Source: Devosia salina
GTDB taxonomy: Bacteria; Pseudomonadota; Alphaproteobacteria; Rhizobiales; Devosiaceae
Reading direction: 5' to 3'
NCBI RefSeq assembly: GCF_019504385.1
Contig: NZ_CP080590.1
Span: forward strand, 1,716,001-1,780,000
Length of the DNA stretch: 64,000 nucleotides
Made by a program: the position numbers and the translations under genes. Under the pieces are notes generated by a model. It searched no databases. It saw only the letters and a program-made list of their open reading frames with translations, and had not been told where the DNA came from. This document shows, in pieces, positions 1-8,625 of this stretch (position 1 is its first letter; every line of letters begins with the position of its first letter).

Positions 1-407
1 AAGCTGCGATCGGCTCTGGCCTCAAGCCGATCATCTGCATTGGCGAAACCGAAGCGCAGCGCGATGCCGGCGAAGCGGAATCGGTGGTTGCCGAACAGCT
101 GGCGGCCTCCATTCCGGACGCTGCGGAACACCACGAAGTGACCGTCGCCTATGAGCCGGTCTGGGCCATTGGTACCGGCCGCACCCCCACCCTGGACGAG
201 ATCGGGCAGATGCATGATGCCATCCGCGCCCGGCTGGTCGACCGGTTCGGCCTCTCCAAGGGTGAAAGCATCCGCATTCTCTATGGCGGCTCGCTCAAGC
301 CCCAGAATGCCCGCGAAATTCTCGGCGTCAGCAATGTCAACGGTGGACTGGTTGGCGGTGCAAGCCTCTTGGCAAAGGACTTCTATACGATTATCTCCGC
401 CGTCTAG
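1..407 (+). CDS. tpiA: triosephosphate isomerase, C-terminal part (5' end outside window)
   Basis: Interconverts dihydroxyacetone phosphate and glyceraldehyde 3-phosphate in glycolysis and gluconeogenesis, in the cytoplasm. The reading frame is open from base 3 and the start lies upstream of the window. Visible family motifs are CIGET near the beginning, the catalytic-glutamate loop AYEPVWAIGTG, the phosphate-binding YGGS and the final GGLVGGASL segment just before the stop. About 134 residues are present, roughly the C-terminal half of a ~250-residue enzyme. secG follows on the same strand after 142 bases, and the tpiA-secG-pyrG order is usual in this bacterial group. Confidence 0.96.
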   Translation, partial: AAIGSGLKPIICIGETEAQRDAGEAESVVAEQLAASIPDAAEHHEVTVAYEPVWAIGTGRTPTLDEIGQMHDAIRARLVDRFGLSKGESIRILYGGSLKPQNAREILGVSNVNGGLVGGASLLAKDFYTIISAV

Positions 408-549
408 AACCGAACGCCCACCGCCGCTTGTCGCGAAAAAGCGCCGCAAGCGGCTGGCATTTGCCGTTCGAGGGGTGTATGACCCCGCATCCTTTCCAAC
501 CCGGGCGGGGCCTTTGGCACGCCCGGACTGACGCGAAGACAAGAGATTC

Positions 550-1047
550 ATGGCCAACGTACTGCTCGTCGCCTATCTGCTGATCGTGCTGGCGCTGATT
601 GTCGTCATCCTGATCCAGCGCTCTGAAGGGGGCGCCCTTGGCATTGGTGGCGGCGGTGGCGGTGGCCTGATGACCGCCCGCGGCTCGGCCAATCTGCTGA
701 CCCGCACCACTGCGATCCTCGCCACCCTGTTCTTTGCCTCGGCCATCGGCCTGACCGTTCTCAACGAACTCGATCGCGGAACCTCCGGAATTCTGGAGAA
801 TGCGGCGTCCGGCACCGCAGGCGAACAGCCCTCCACGGTCCTGGATGCATTGAACGCACTGCAGGGCGACGAGACCTCGGATTTGCCGCTGCCGGCCGAC
901 AGCACCGCTGCGCCTGCTGCCGATTCGACCTCGACGACCACTACCTCCACGACGTCGCCCGCAAGCGACCTCCCGGTTCCCGAGGCCCCGGCTGCCGACG
1001 CCGCTGCGCCGCAAGAGCAAACTCCCGCCGCGCCGGCGGGTAACTGA
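550..1047 (+). CDS. secG: preprotein translocase subunit SecG
   Basis: Accessory subunit of the SecYEG channel that helps SecA-driven export across the inner membrane. The N-terminus holds one hydrophobic segment (residues 3-23), then a glycine-rich cytoplasmic loop (about 32-39, eight glycines with one isoleucine), then a second membrane segment (54-72); this is the family topology. At 165 residues it is clearly longer than the ~110-residue E. coli protein because of a tail rich in alanine, proline and threonine from about residue 90 on; such tails are common in alphaproteobacterial SecG. The ATG follows AAGAGATTC. An intrinsic terminator lies just downstream. Confidence 0.95.
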   Translation: MANVLLVAYLLIVLALIVVILIQRSEGGALGIGGGGGGGLMTARGSANLLTRTTAILATLFFASAIGLTVLNELDRGTSGILENAASGTAGEQPSTVLDALNALQGDETSDLPLPADSTAAPAADSTSTTTTSTTSPASDLPVPEAPAADAAAPQEQTPAAPAGN

Positions 1048-1070
1048 TCCGCCGCAAGGCGTCCGTGAAA

Positions 1071-1101
1071 AAGGGGATGGCGACATCCCCTTCTTCTTTT
1101 T
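1071..1101 (+). terminator. Rho-independent terminator after secG
   Basis: A perfect stem of GGGGATG (1073-1079) and CATCCCC (1084-1090) with the tetraloop GCGA is flanked by AA/TT pairs and followed by the T-rich run TTCTTCTTTTT. It begins 24 bases after the secG stop, so it probably separates tpiA-secG from pyrG transcription. Confidence 0.85.
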
Positions 1102-1159
1102 GTGTAGAGCGGGCTTCCCACTCTGCGAATCATTTCTGATGTGCTTATGGTGATCGCCC

Positions 1160-2788
1160 ATGGCTCGGTACGTATTCATCACCGGAGGCGTGGTCTCCTC
1201 CCTTGGCAAAGGTCTGGCTTCGGCGGCGCTTGGCGCTGTGCTGCAGGCGCGCGGCTACAAGGTCCGCCTGCGCAAGCTCGACCCCTATCTCAACGTGGAT
1301 CCCGGCACGATGTCGCCGACCCAGCATGGCGAGGTCTTCGTCACCGATGACGGTGCCGAGACCGATCTCGACCTGGGGCACTATGAGCGCTTCACCGGTC
1401 GCGCTGCCAACAAGCGCGACAACATCACCTCGGGCCGCATCTATTCGGACCTGCTGGCCAAGGAGCGCAAGGGCGAGTTCCTCGGCGCCACGGTGCAGGT
1501 GATTCCGCATGTGACCGACGCCATCAAGAATTTCGTGCTCGAGGGCAATGAGGACTTCGATTTCGTGCTGGTCGAGATCGGCGGCACGGTGGGCGACATC
1601 GAGGGGCTGCCCTTCTTCGAGGCCATTCGCCAGCTTGGCAATGAATTGCCGCGCAATCATTGCGCCTATCTGCACCTGACCCTGATGCCCTATATTCCCT
1701 CGGCCGGCGAGTTGAAGACCAAGCCGACCCAGCACTCGGTCAAGGAGCTGCGCTCCATCGGTATCGCACCCGACGTGCTGCTGGTGCGGTGTGACCGTCC
1801 GATCCCCGAGGGCGAGAAGAAGAAGCTCAGCCTCTTCTGTAACGTGCGCGAAACCGCCGTTATCCAGGGGCTCGACGTGGGCTCTATCTATGACGTGCCG
1901 ATGGCCTATCACAATGAAGGCCTCGACCGCGAAATCCTTGCAGCCTTCGGCATCACCGATGCGCCCGAGCCCGACATGTCGGCCTGGGAAGAGGTGTCGC
2001 GCCGCTATCACAACCCCGAGGGCGAGGTGAACATCGCCATTGTGGGCAAGTATACCGGTTTGAAGGACGCCTATAAGTCGCTCTCGGAAGCCCTGACCCA
2101 TGGCGGCATCGCCAATAAGGTGAAGGTCAATCTGCAGTGGATCGACTCGGAAGTCTTCGAGCGCGACGACCCGGCACCCTATCTCGAGCATGTGCACGGC
2201 ATCCTGGTGCCCGGCGGCTTCGGCGAGCGCGGCTCGGCCGGCAAGATTGAGGCGGCGCGCTTTGCCCGCATCAAGGACGTGCCCTATTTCGGCATCTGCT
2301 TCGGCATGCAGATGGCCTGTATCGAGGCGGCGCGGAACACCGCCGGCATCAAGGCTGCGTCTTCCACCGAATTCGGCCCCACCAAGGAGCCGATCGTGGG
2401 CATGATGACCGAATGGGTGAAGGGCAACGAAAAGGAAGCCCGCGCTGCCGATGGCGACCTGGGCGGCACGCTGCGCCTCGGCGCCTATCCAGCCCAGCTG
2501 ACCCGCGGCTCGCGCGTCGCCGACATCTATGGTTCGACTCGCATTTCCGAGCGCCATCGTCACCGCTATGAGGTGAACATGGATTATCGCAAGCGCCTGG
2601 AAGCCAATGGCCTGCTGTTCTCAGGCGTTTCGCCCGATGGCACGCTGCCCGAAATCGTCGAGCGTACCGACCATCCCTGGTTCATCGGCGTGCAGTTCCA
2701 CCCGGAGCTGAAGTCGAAACCATTCGAGCCGCACCCGCTCTTCACCAGCTTCATCGCCGCGGCGATGGACCAGAGCCGGTTGGTTTGA
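1160..2788 (+). CDS. pyrG: CTP synthase
   Basis: Makes CTP from UTP, ATP and glutamine, the last step of de novo pyrimidine nucleotide synthesis. The 542-residue length is standard. The N-terminal amidoligase domain begins with RYVFITGGVVSSLGKG, which carries the ATP loop. The C-terminal class I glutamine amidotransferase domain shows the oxyanion strand VPGGFGERG, the nucleophile elbow YFGICFGMQ (Cys) and the HPE of the catalytic triad in VQFHPELKS. The ATG start matches the conserved first residues. The stop overlaps the next start by one base (TGATG), so the GNAT gene is probably co-translated. Confidence 0.98.
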   Translation: MARYVFITGGVVSSLGKGLASAALGAVLQARGYKVRLRKLDPYLNVDPGTMSPTQHGEVFVTDDGAETDLDLGHYERFTGRAANKRDNITSGRIYSDLLAKERKGEFLGATVQVIPHVTDAIKNFVLEGNEDFDFVLVEIGGTVGDIEGLPFFEAIRQLGNELPRNHCAYLHLTLMPYIPSAGELKTKPTQHSVKELRSIGIAPDVLLVRCDRPIPEGEKKKLSLFCNVRETAVIQGLDVGSIYDVPMAYHNEGLDREILAAFGITDAPEPDMSAWEEVSRRYHNPEGEVNIAIVGKYTGLKDAYKSLSEALTHGGIANKVKVNLQWIDSEVFERDDPAPYLEHVHGILVPGGFGERGSAGKIEAARFARIKDVPYFGICFGMQMACIEAARNTAGIKAASSTEFGPTKEPIVGMMTEWVKGNEKEARAADGDLGGTLRLGAYPAQLTRGSRVADIYGSTRISERHRHRYEVNMDYRKRLEANGLLFSGVSPDGTLPEIVERTDHPWFIGVQFHPELKSKPFEPHPLFTSFIAAAMDQSRLV

Positions 2789-3285
2789 TGGAAATCCTGA
2801 CGGAGCGCCTGCTGCTCCGTCGCCCCCACATGGATGATCTCGACGCCATGTTCGAGATCATGTCGAACCCGTCGGCCATGCGCTACTGGTCGACGCTGCC
2901 CCATGCCAGCAAAGACGTGACCGGGCCTTGGCTGGAACGGATGATCGCCCGCACGGAAGCTGGTGGCGAGGATTTGATCATCGAGCATGAGGGCCGTGTC
3001 ATCGGCGATGTCGGGGCCGGGCGGCTTCCTGACTTCGGCTTCATCATTCACCCCGATTACTGGGGGCGTGGCTTTGCGACCGAAGCATCTTTGGCCTGCA
3101 TTGCTCATATTTTTGGTAACACAGCGGCTACCGAACTCCGTGCCGATGTCGATCCACGAAACGTCGCGTCACTTCGCGTTCTCGCTCGCCTCGGTTTCGT
3201 GGAAACTGGCCGCGCCGAGCGCACTTTCCTGCTTGGCGACGAATGGTGCGACAGCATCTACCTGACGCTGCCCCGACCGGACTGA
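2788..3285 (+). CDS. GNAT family N-acetyltransferase (RimJ/RimL type)
   Basis: Predicted acetyl-CoA-dependent N-acetyltransferase of 165 residues; the substrate cannot be told from sequence. It starts ERLLLRRP like RimJ/RimL-type proteins, and has the acetyl-CoA pyrophosphate loop in HPDYWGRGFATEA followed by the typical NVASLRVLARLGF segment. The ATG at 2788 overlaps the pyrG stop by one base; a TTG three bases upstream is in frame but inside pyrG and less likely. Members of this type acetylate ribosomal-protein N-termini, tRNA or small molecules; a housekeeping protein-modification role is only a guess. Confidence 0.85.
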   Translation: MEILTERLLLRRPHMDDLDAMFEIMSNPSAMRYWSTLPHASKDVTGPWLERMIARTEAGGEDLIIEHEGRVIGDVGAGRLPDFGFIIHPDYWGRGFATEASLACIAHIFGNTAATELRADVDPRNVASLRVLARLGFVETGRAERTFLLGDEWCDSIYLTLPRPD

Positions 3286-3350
3286 GCTTTTATTCAAGCC
3301 GGCCGTTCTGCTAGGTTGCCCGCAGCGGCGACATGCCCCAGGAAACCGCC

Positions 3351-3527
3351 ATGGCCGATATCATCAACCTCCGCAACGTCCGCAAGCAGAAGGCCCGCGC
3401 CGAAAGGGAAACGCAGGCTTCCCAGAACCGCGTCCTCTTTGGTCGCACGAAAGCTGAAAAGCTCAAGGATGCGGCCGAGAAGGCCAAGGCCGAAAAGCAT
3501 ATCGACGGGCACAAGCGCGACGAATGA
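3351..3527 (+). CDS. DUF4169 family protein
   Basis: A 58-residue, highly charged small protein beginning MADIINLRNVRK, which matches the family of short alphaproteobacterial DUF4169 proteins; function unknown. It is almost entirely Lys/Arg/Glu/Ala-rich helix-forming sequence with no membrane segment. I chose the ATG at 3351 over the in-frame ATG at 3333 because AGGAAA sits at the right distance and because relatives start at this point. It converges with the DUF1772 gene: the two stops are adjacent. Confidence 0.75.
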   Translation: MADIINLRNVRKQKARAERETQASQNRVLFGRTKAEKLKDAAEKAKAEKHIDGHKRDE

Positions 3528-4049
3528 TCAGGCCGCCGTGCCGGCAGCGCGCGGCGCCCTCCGGTAGAGGAAAAGACCTGACAGCGCCGCAAGAAAGGCA
3601 AGGCCGGCCGCCACCGTGCGGAACTGGTTCCAGACCTGCCAGGGCTGCGAATAGTCTCGCCAGATGACTTGGGCGGTTGCGGCGTCTGGGGGAATTGCGA
3701 CAGCGGCAAGGCCTTCGTTCATGGGAACGTTCACGCCCAAGGTCAGGATCAGGCAGAAACCGGTATAGAGAGCGGCAGCCAGGGCGAACGCCGCCGCACT
3801 TGATCGGTACCGCTGCGCGAAGAGCAGGGCGGCCGTCAGTCCCAGTGCCATCGGTGTCCCGAAGAAGGCTGGGGCAAAGACGGCATTACGGACCGAAGCG
3901 TTCATCGCCTGCATGGCCGAAATGGCCATCCGGGGATCGGCGGCATCCAGCCCCCACATGGTCGAGCAGATCCAGGCGTAGAAGAAACCGAAAATGGCCG
4001 CGCTCAGCACGAGCGACACCACGATCATGGCGACGGACAGGACACGCAT
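3528..4049 (-). CDS. DUF1772 (anthrone oxygenase-like) membrane protein
   Basis: Predicted inner-membrane protein of 173 residues with about four hydrophobic segments: one at the N-terminus, two in the middle and one just before the C-terminus. The layout and the segment NEGLAAVAIPPDAATAQVIW fit the DUF1772 family, some members of which are annotated as anthrone oxygenases; the substrate here is unknown. The start at 4049 is preferred because GAGGAG lies 6 bases upstream; in-frame ATGs at 4070 and 4085 lack a ribosome site, and 4085 falls inside the palindromic operator. It is divergent from a TetR gene, so repression by that regulator is likely. Confidence 0.7.
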   Translation of the reverse strand: MRVLSVAMIVVSLVLSAAIFGFFYAWICSTMWGLDAADPRMAISAMQAMNASVRNAVFAPAFFGTPMALGLTAALLFAQRYRSSAAAFALAAALYTGFCLILTLGVNVPMNEGLAAVAIPPDAATAQVIWRDYSQPWQVWNQFRTVAAGLAFLAALSGLFLYRRAPRAAGTAA

Positions 4050-4079
4050 GGCAAGCTCCTCGATCTTCATCAGGGCGCC

Positions 4080-4121
4080 GTACACATGTGTACGGGTTTA
4101 CAGAGCCGTATAGATGTGTAC
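4080..4121. promoter_or_regulatory. palindromic operator pair between DUF1772 and TetR genes
   Basis: A perfect 14-bp palindrome GTACACATGTGTAC occupies 4080-4093. A second, imperfect copy GTATAGATGTGTAC occupies 4108-4121, 28 bp away centre to centre. Immediately after it is another inverted repeat, CGCTTT/AAAGCG with a 6-base spacer (4121-4138). The location between divergent genes, one of them TetR, is typical for a TetR autoregulatory operator. Assigning the TetR protein to these sites is inference. Confidence 0.6.
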
Positions 4122-4151
4122 GCTTTGCTTGTAAAGCGTGCGGAGCCGAGA

Positions 4152-4760
4152 ATGGACGACGAGAAGCGAAAGCAGCGTCATGAGCAGATTTGCCGGGCCG
4201 CTTATGAGCTCCTGGCCACGCATGGCTATGGTGGGACCTCGATGCTGTACATTGCGCGCGCCGCCAAGGCCTCCAACGAAACCCTCTATCGCTGGTATGG
4301 CGACAAGGACGGCCTGTTCCGGACCATGGTGCGGGATAATGCCGCCGAAACGCGGCAGATGCTGTCCGAAGCCCTTAGCGCGCAAGCGGACCCCAGACAG
4401 GCCCTCGAGCGCGTGGCGCCTGTGTTTCTCGCCATGCTGCTGGGCGAACGCGCCATTCTGCTCAATCGGGCCGCGGCGGCCGACCCAAGCGGTGCCCTCG
4501 GGGCTGCCATATCAGCCGGCGGCAGGAACGAGATCATGCCGCTGTTCGAAGGCGTCATGGCACGCATTTGCGAGGGCAAGACGGTCAGCGCGAAACAGGC
4601 GACGCAGTGGTTTCTGGGCCTCCTCATCGGCGACCTGCAGATCAGGCGCGTCATCAACGACGCGCCTGCGCTGTCGGAGGCGGAAGCGCAAGCTCGCTCC
4701 AATGCGGCCCTGGAGGTCTTCTATCGCCTCATTGATGGATCGCCGCAGCCCGGCGGCTGA
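4152..4760 (+). CDS. TetR/AcrR family transcriptional regulator
   Basis: DNA-binding regulator of 202 residues. The N-terminal helix-turn-helix covers about residues 8-55 and includes the pattern YGGTSMLYIARAAKASNETLYRWYGDKDGLF, of which the YRWYGDKDGLF part is the recognition-helix signature; the rest is a ligand domain like the AefR-type C-termini. The ATG at 4152 is used rather than the upstream frame start at 4086 because the conserved region begins here, GGAG precedes it, and the longer form would start inside the operator. It probably represses itself and the divergent DUF1772 gene. The inducer is unknown. Confidence 0.85.
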   Translation: MDDEKRKQRHEQICRAAYELLATHGYGGTSMLYIARAAKASNETLYRWYGDKDGLFRTMVRDNAAETRQMLSEALSAQADPRQALERVAPVFLAMLLGERAILLNRAAAADPSGALGAAISAGGRNEIMPLFEGVMARICEGKTVSAKQATQWFLGLLIGDLQIRRVINDAPALSEAEAQARSNAALEVFYRLIDGSPQPGG

Positions 4761-4781
4761 GTGGCCGCCACGGCATCCGTG

Positions 4782-5213
4782 CTACCAATCCACCTGGCAG
4801 ACACCGCCATCCGGGCCAAACTGCATGCTCTCTGGCGTGTACTGGAAAATCTCGATCTTGACCCCGCTTGGGTCCGCCAGCCAGCATTGCCAGGTGTGAT
4901 CGACGCCCAGCTTCTTGTCGGTCACCGAAACGCCCCTGGCCTTTGCATTGGCCATGAAGCCGTCGATGTCGTCGGTCTCGAAGCAGATATGGTTGATCTG
5001 GTTGGTGTCCTCGAACCGGCTCTCGCCCTTCTTAAAGACTTCGACAAAGGTGCGATTGCCGAAATCGAGATAGAAACCGATGCGGTCCTCACCGCGCTTG
5101 AAATCGAATTTTGGCGAGACGCCCAGGACGTCGCGATAAAAGGCCTCGACGGCATCAAGGTCGCGGGCAAAAATGCAGGTATGCGCCACCTGTTTGACGA
5201 GGGGTGTGCTCAA
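4782..5213 (-). CDS. VOC family protein (glyoxalase/dioxygenase superfamily)
   Basis: A 143-residue single vicinal-oxygen-chelate domain. Two beta-alpha-beta modules are visible, each offering metal ligands: HTCIFARDLD and TFVEVF in the first, NHICFETDD and VKIEIFQY in the second (His/Glu/His/Glu). This resembles lactoylglutathione lyase relatives, but substrate is not deducible. No ATG fits: the start chosen is TTG at 5213, preceded by GGAGGA with 7 bases spacing, giving LSTPLVKQVAHTC. The frame stays open far upstream, but that part is a shadow of the divergent SDR gene. Confidence 0.82.
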   Translation of the reverse strand: MSTPLVKQVAHTCIFARDLDAVEAFYRDVLGVSPKFDFKRGEDRIGFYLDFGNRTFVEVFKKGESRFEDTNQINHICFETDDIDGFMANAKARGVSVTDKKLGVDHTWQCWLADPSGVKIEIFQYTPESMQFGPDGGVCQVDW

Positions 5214-5303
5214 AATGTCTTCCTCCGGAATCGACGGACTGGACAGCCCGCCCTGACATGTTAGTACAGGTCCATGCTTGAGGCCACACCGGGAGGGAAC
5301 GCC

Positions 5304-6260
5304 ATGGCACGGGTCGTCGTCATCGGTGCAACCGGCCACATCGGCACCTATCTCGTTCCTCGTCTCGTCCGGGACGGCCATGAGGTCGTGGCGGTAACGC
5401 GCGGCAAGGCCGAGCCCTATTTGCCCGATCCCGCCTGGCAGCGCGTCGAACGCGTCATGCTTGATCGCGCCGACGAGGAAGCGGCGGGCCGGTTCGGGAG
5501 CGCCATCGCCGATCTCGGCGGCAAAGTTGTGATCGACAATATCTGCTTCACCCTCGACAGCGCCCGCCAATTGGTCGAGGCGCTGAGGGGACGGGTGCAG
5601 CATTTCCTGCATATCGGCACCATCTGGACCCATGGTTTCTCTGAAGTGGTGCCCACGCCCGAAGACGTGACCAAGCGCCCCTTCGGCGAGTACGGAGTGC
5701 AGAAGGCGGCCATTGAGGCATATCTGCTCGATCTGGCCCGGCGCGACGGCTTTCCGGCAACCATCCTCCATCCTGGCCACATTGTGGGGCAGGGGTGGTC
5801 GCCGCTCAACCCGGCCGGTCATTTCGACGATGCCGCCTTTGCCACGATTGCGCGCGGGGACACGCTGGCCCTGCCCAATTTCGGCATGGAGACCGTGCAT
5901 CACGTCCACGCCGACGACATTGCCGTCCTCGCCATCCGGGCCATGGCCAATTGGAGCGTGTCGGTGGGCGAGGCCTTCCATGCGGTATCGCCCCGAGCCG
6001 TTACGCTGCGCGGCTATGCCGAAGCCATGTATCGCTGGTTCGGACACGAACCGGCGCCGAGCTTTCATCCCTGGGAGGAATGGAAAGCGATGCAGACCCC
6101 TGAAAATGCCGCTGCCACCTGGGAGCACATTGCCCGCAGCCCCAATACCAGTATCGAGAAAGGCCGCCGCCTGCTCGGCTATGCGCCGCGATACAGCTCG
6201 CTGGCTGCCGTGCAGGAATCGGTGTCCTGGCTGATCGCCCACAGAAAACTGGCCGTCTAG
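5304..6260 (+). CDS. NAD-dependent epimerase/dehydratase family protein
   Basis: Predicted atypical/extended short-chain dehydrogenase of 318 residues acting on a nucleotide-bound or small substrate, probably cytoplasmic. It opens with the Rossmann dinucleotide motif VVIGATGHIGTYL and keeps a YxxxK active-site pair in EYGVQKAAIEAYL. The ATG at 5304 is preferred over 5274 because GGGAGGG stands 7 bases before it and the Rossmann strand starts at residue 3. It is divergent from the VOC gene with 90 bases between, which suggests a shared control region. Substrate unknown. Confidence 0.8.
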   Translation: MARVVVIGATGHIGTYLVPRLVRDGHEVVAVTRGKAEPYLPDPAWQRVERVMLDRADEEAAGRFGSAIADLGGKVVIDNICFTLDSARQLVEALRGRVQHFLHIGTIWTHGFSEVVPTPEDVTKRPFGEYGVQKAAIEAYLLDLARRDGFPATILHPGHIVGQGWSPLNPAGHFDDAAFATIARGDTLALPNFGMETVHHVHADDIAVLAIRAMANWSVSVGEAFHAVSPRAVTLRGYAEAMYRWFGHEPAPSFHPWEEWKAMQTPENAAATWEHIARSPNTSIEKGRRLLGYAPRYSSLAAVQESVSWLIAHRKLAV

Positions 6261-6362
6261 CCGACCTTCCATGCGCGATTTTTGCATCTGCCCTCTTTTC
6301 ACTGTCACACGGCGCGTCTAGACAGGCACCTACACCCCAAAAGCTTTCCGGGAAGGGCTCGC

Positions 6363-7640
6363 ATGTCTTCAATCATCCACGTCAATGGCCGCCAGATTTT
6401 CGACAGCCGCGGCAATCCCACCGTCGAAGTCGACGTGGTGCTGGACGATGGGAGCTTCGGCCGCGCCGCCGTGCCTTCGGGCGCCTCGACCGGCGCGCAT
6501 GAAGCCGTTGAACTGCGCGATGGCGGCAAGCTCTATATGGGCAAGGGCGTGACCCAGGCGGTCGAGAACGTCAACACCGTCATCGCCGACGAAATCCAGG
6601 GCATGGACGCGCTCGATCAGCTGGCCATCGACCAGGCCATGATCGATCTCGACGGCACCGCCAACAAGGGCAAGTTGGGCGCCAACGCCATTCTCGGCGT
6701 GTCGCTGGCCGTCGCCAAGGCCGCCGCCGAGTCGAGCGAGCTGCCGTTCTACCGCTATATCGGCGGCCCCAACGCCCATGTGCTTCCGGTGCCGATGATG
6801 AACATCATCAATGGCGGCGAGCATGCCGACAACCCGATCGACATGCAGGAATTCATGATCCTGCCCGCTGGCGCCACCTCGATCGCCGACGCCGTGCGCA
6901 TCGGTTCGGAAATCTTCCACACACTCAAGAAGGGTCTGTCGGCCGAAGGCCACAACACCGCCGTGGGCGACGAGGGCGGCTTTGCGCCGAACCTCAAGAG
7001 CGCTGACGACGCCCTGGGCTTCATCATGCGCTCGATCGAAAAGGCCGGCTACAAGCCGGGCGAGGACGTGTTCCTCGGCCTCGATTGCGCCGCCACCGAA
7101 TATTACAAGAACGGCAAGTACGAGATGGTGGGCGAGGGCAAGTCGCTCTCCTCGGACGAGAACGTCCGCTTCCTCGAGGACCTCGCCAACCGCTACCCGA
7201 TCATCACCATCGAAGATGGCATGGCCGAAGACGACTGGGACGGCTGGAAGGCCCTGACCGATGCCATTGGCAAGAAGGTGCAGCTGGTGGGCGACGACCT
7301 GTTCGTCACCAACACGGCGCGCCTGGTCTCGGGCATCAAGATGGGCGTTGCCAACTCCATCCTGGTCAAGGTCAACCAGATCGGCTCGCTCTCGGAAACC
7401 CTCAACGCCGTCGATACCGCGCACCGCGCCGGCTACACCTCGGTGATGTCGCACCGCTCGGGCGAAACCGAGGATTCCACCATTGCCGACCTCGCGGTGG
7501 CGCTCAACTGCGGTCAGATCAAGACCGGCTCGCTCAGCCGCTCCGATCGCCTGGCCAAGTACAACCAGCTGATCCGTATCGAGGAACAGCTCGGTTCTTC
7601 GGCCAAATATGCCGGCTACTCGGTGGTCAAGGGCCGCTGA
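6363..7640 (+). CDS. eno: enolase (phosphopyruvate hydratase)
   Basis: Converts 2-phosphoglycerate to phosphoenolpyruvate in glycolysis. It has 425 residues, the normal bacterial length. Conserved blocks include ARQIFDSRGNPTVEV (here GRQIFDSRGNPTVEV), the catalytic segment GDEGGFAPNL, the Mg-binding TIEDGMAEDDWDGW, QLVGDDLFVTN and the signature ILVKVNQIGSLSETL, then SHRSGETED. The ATG at 6363 with GGGAAGGG upstream is used; the frame also reaches 6282 but those 27 residues do not belong to the family. The MDR oxidoreductase follows after 10 bases. Confidence 0.98.
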   Translation: MSSIIHVNGRQIFDSRGNPTVEVDVVLDDGSFGRAAVPSGASTGAHEAVELRDGGKLYMGKGVTQAVENVNTVIADEIQGMDALDQLAIDQAMIDLDGTANKGKLGANAILGVSLAVAKAAAESSELPFYRYIGGPNAHVLPVPMMNIINGGEHADNPIDMQEFMILPAGATSIADAVRIGSEIFHTLKKGLSAEGHNTAVGDEGGFAPNLKSADDALGFIMRSIEKAGYKPGEDVFLGLDCAATEYYKNGKYEMVGEGKSLSSDENVRFLEDLANRYPIITIEDGMAEDDWDGWKALTDAIGKKVQLVGDDLFVTNTARLVSGIKMGVANSILVKVNQIGSLSETLNAVDTAHRAGYTSVMSHRSGETEDSTIADLAVALNCGQIKTGSLSRSDRLAKYNQLIRIEEQLGSSAKYAGYSVVKGR

Positions 7641-7650
7641 GGCAATGACC

Positions 7651-8622
7651 ATGCGGGCCCTGGTCTATGACCATTATGGCCCGCCCGAAAAAGTCTTGCG
7701 GCTGGAGCAAGTGCCCCGGCCGCAACCAAGGCCCGATGAAGTGCTGGTGCGCGTGCATGCAGCCTCGCTCAATGCCTGGGACTGGGATCGCTTGGTCGGC
7801 CGTCCCCTTGGACGCGTAACCGATCCGTTTCGTCCACCGCATAAAATACTCGGCGGCGACATTGCCGGTGTTGTCGAGGCCCTCGGTCGCGACGTTGATG
7901 CATTTTCGGTCGGCGATGCTGTGTTTGGCGATTTGACCGCGGCGCATTGGGGCGGCTTTGCCGACTATGTATGCGCTCCCGTCAAAGTTCTTGCGCGCAA
8001 GCCGGCAGAACTTAGCTTTCATCAAGCTGCCGCTCTGCCACAAGCGGGGCTCCTCGCCGTCGAAGCGATGAAATTCAGACCCAATCTTGGAGCAGGCGAG
8101 CACGTTCTGGTGTCTGGAGCGGGCGGGGGCGCAGGCCTTTTTGCCCTGCAACTGGCCAAAACCGCGGGCGCGATCGTCACCGCCGTCGACAAGGGCATCA
8201 AGGGGGCCACCCTGCTGTCACAGGGCGCGGAATACGTCACCGACTATCAACGCGAGAGTTTCGCCAATTCCGGGAAAAAATACGACTTCATCATCGATAT
8301 GGTGGGGAGCCAGACCGTGTTTGGTTACCGGCGCGCCCTTGCTCCTGGCGGAAGTGTCGTGCTGGTCGGCGGCAGCCTTGGCCGCATCCTGCAAGTCGTG
8401 GCGCTTGGAACGGCCCTCGGCAGGGCTGACAATCAGACCATGGGACTGGCCATCTATCAGCCGACCGTCGCTGGTCTTGATAGATTGGCCACCTTGGCCG
8501 TCGCGGGCACGCTCGAGCCGGTCATCGACAGCGTTTTTCCCCTGGAACAGGGACCGGCCGCTCTCCGCCGTATTGGAGATGGCGACCATATCGGCAAGAT
8601 CATCGTCGATATGAGCGCTTGA
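7651..8622 (+). CDS. NAD(P)-dependent alcohol dehydrogenase/quinone oxidoreductase-like (MDR family)
   Basis: Medium-chain dehydrogenase/reductase of 323 residues. The GroES-like N-terminal half contains HAASLNAWDWDRL and GDIAGVVEALG; the cofactor half has the nucleotide-binding loop VSGAGGGAGLFALQLAK. Structural-zinc cysteines are absent, so it belongs with the zinc-independent quinone-reductase-like members. GAGG at 7639-7642 is 8 bases before the ATG at 7651; an ATG at 7645 is also in frame but is too close to the ribosome site. It lies 10 bases after eno and converges with amn, with three bases between stops. Substrate unknown. Confidence 0.8.
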   Translation: MRALVYDHYGPPEKVLRLEQVPRPQPRPDEVLVRVHAASLNAWDWDRLVGRPLGRVTDPFRPPHKILGGDIAGVVEALGRDVDAFSVGDAVFGDLTAAHWGGFADYVCAPVKVLARKPAELSFHQAAALPQAGLLAVEAMKFRPNLGAGEHVLVSGAGGGAGLFALQLAKTAGAIVTAVDKGIKGATLLSQGAEYVTDYQRESFANSGKKYDFIIDMVGSQTVFGYRRALAPGGSVVLVGGSLGRILQVVALGTALGRADNQTMGLAIYQPTVAGLDRLATLAVAGTLEPVIDSVFPLEQGPAALRRIGDGDHIGKIIVDMSA

Positions 8623-8625
8623 CCC

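Noticed and set aside
1145..2563. A 472-codon minus-strand frame opposite pyrG
   Set aside because: It is an antisense shadow of CTP synthase with His/Asp/Gly-biased composition and no recognisable motif; long antisense frames are expected at this GC content.
4782..6308. A 508-codon minus-strand frame spanning the VOC gene and the SDR gene
   Set aside because: Only the last 143 codons match a family (VOC). The rest is antisense to the well-supported SDR-like epimerase, and a TTG with a good ribosome site marks the true start.
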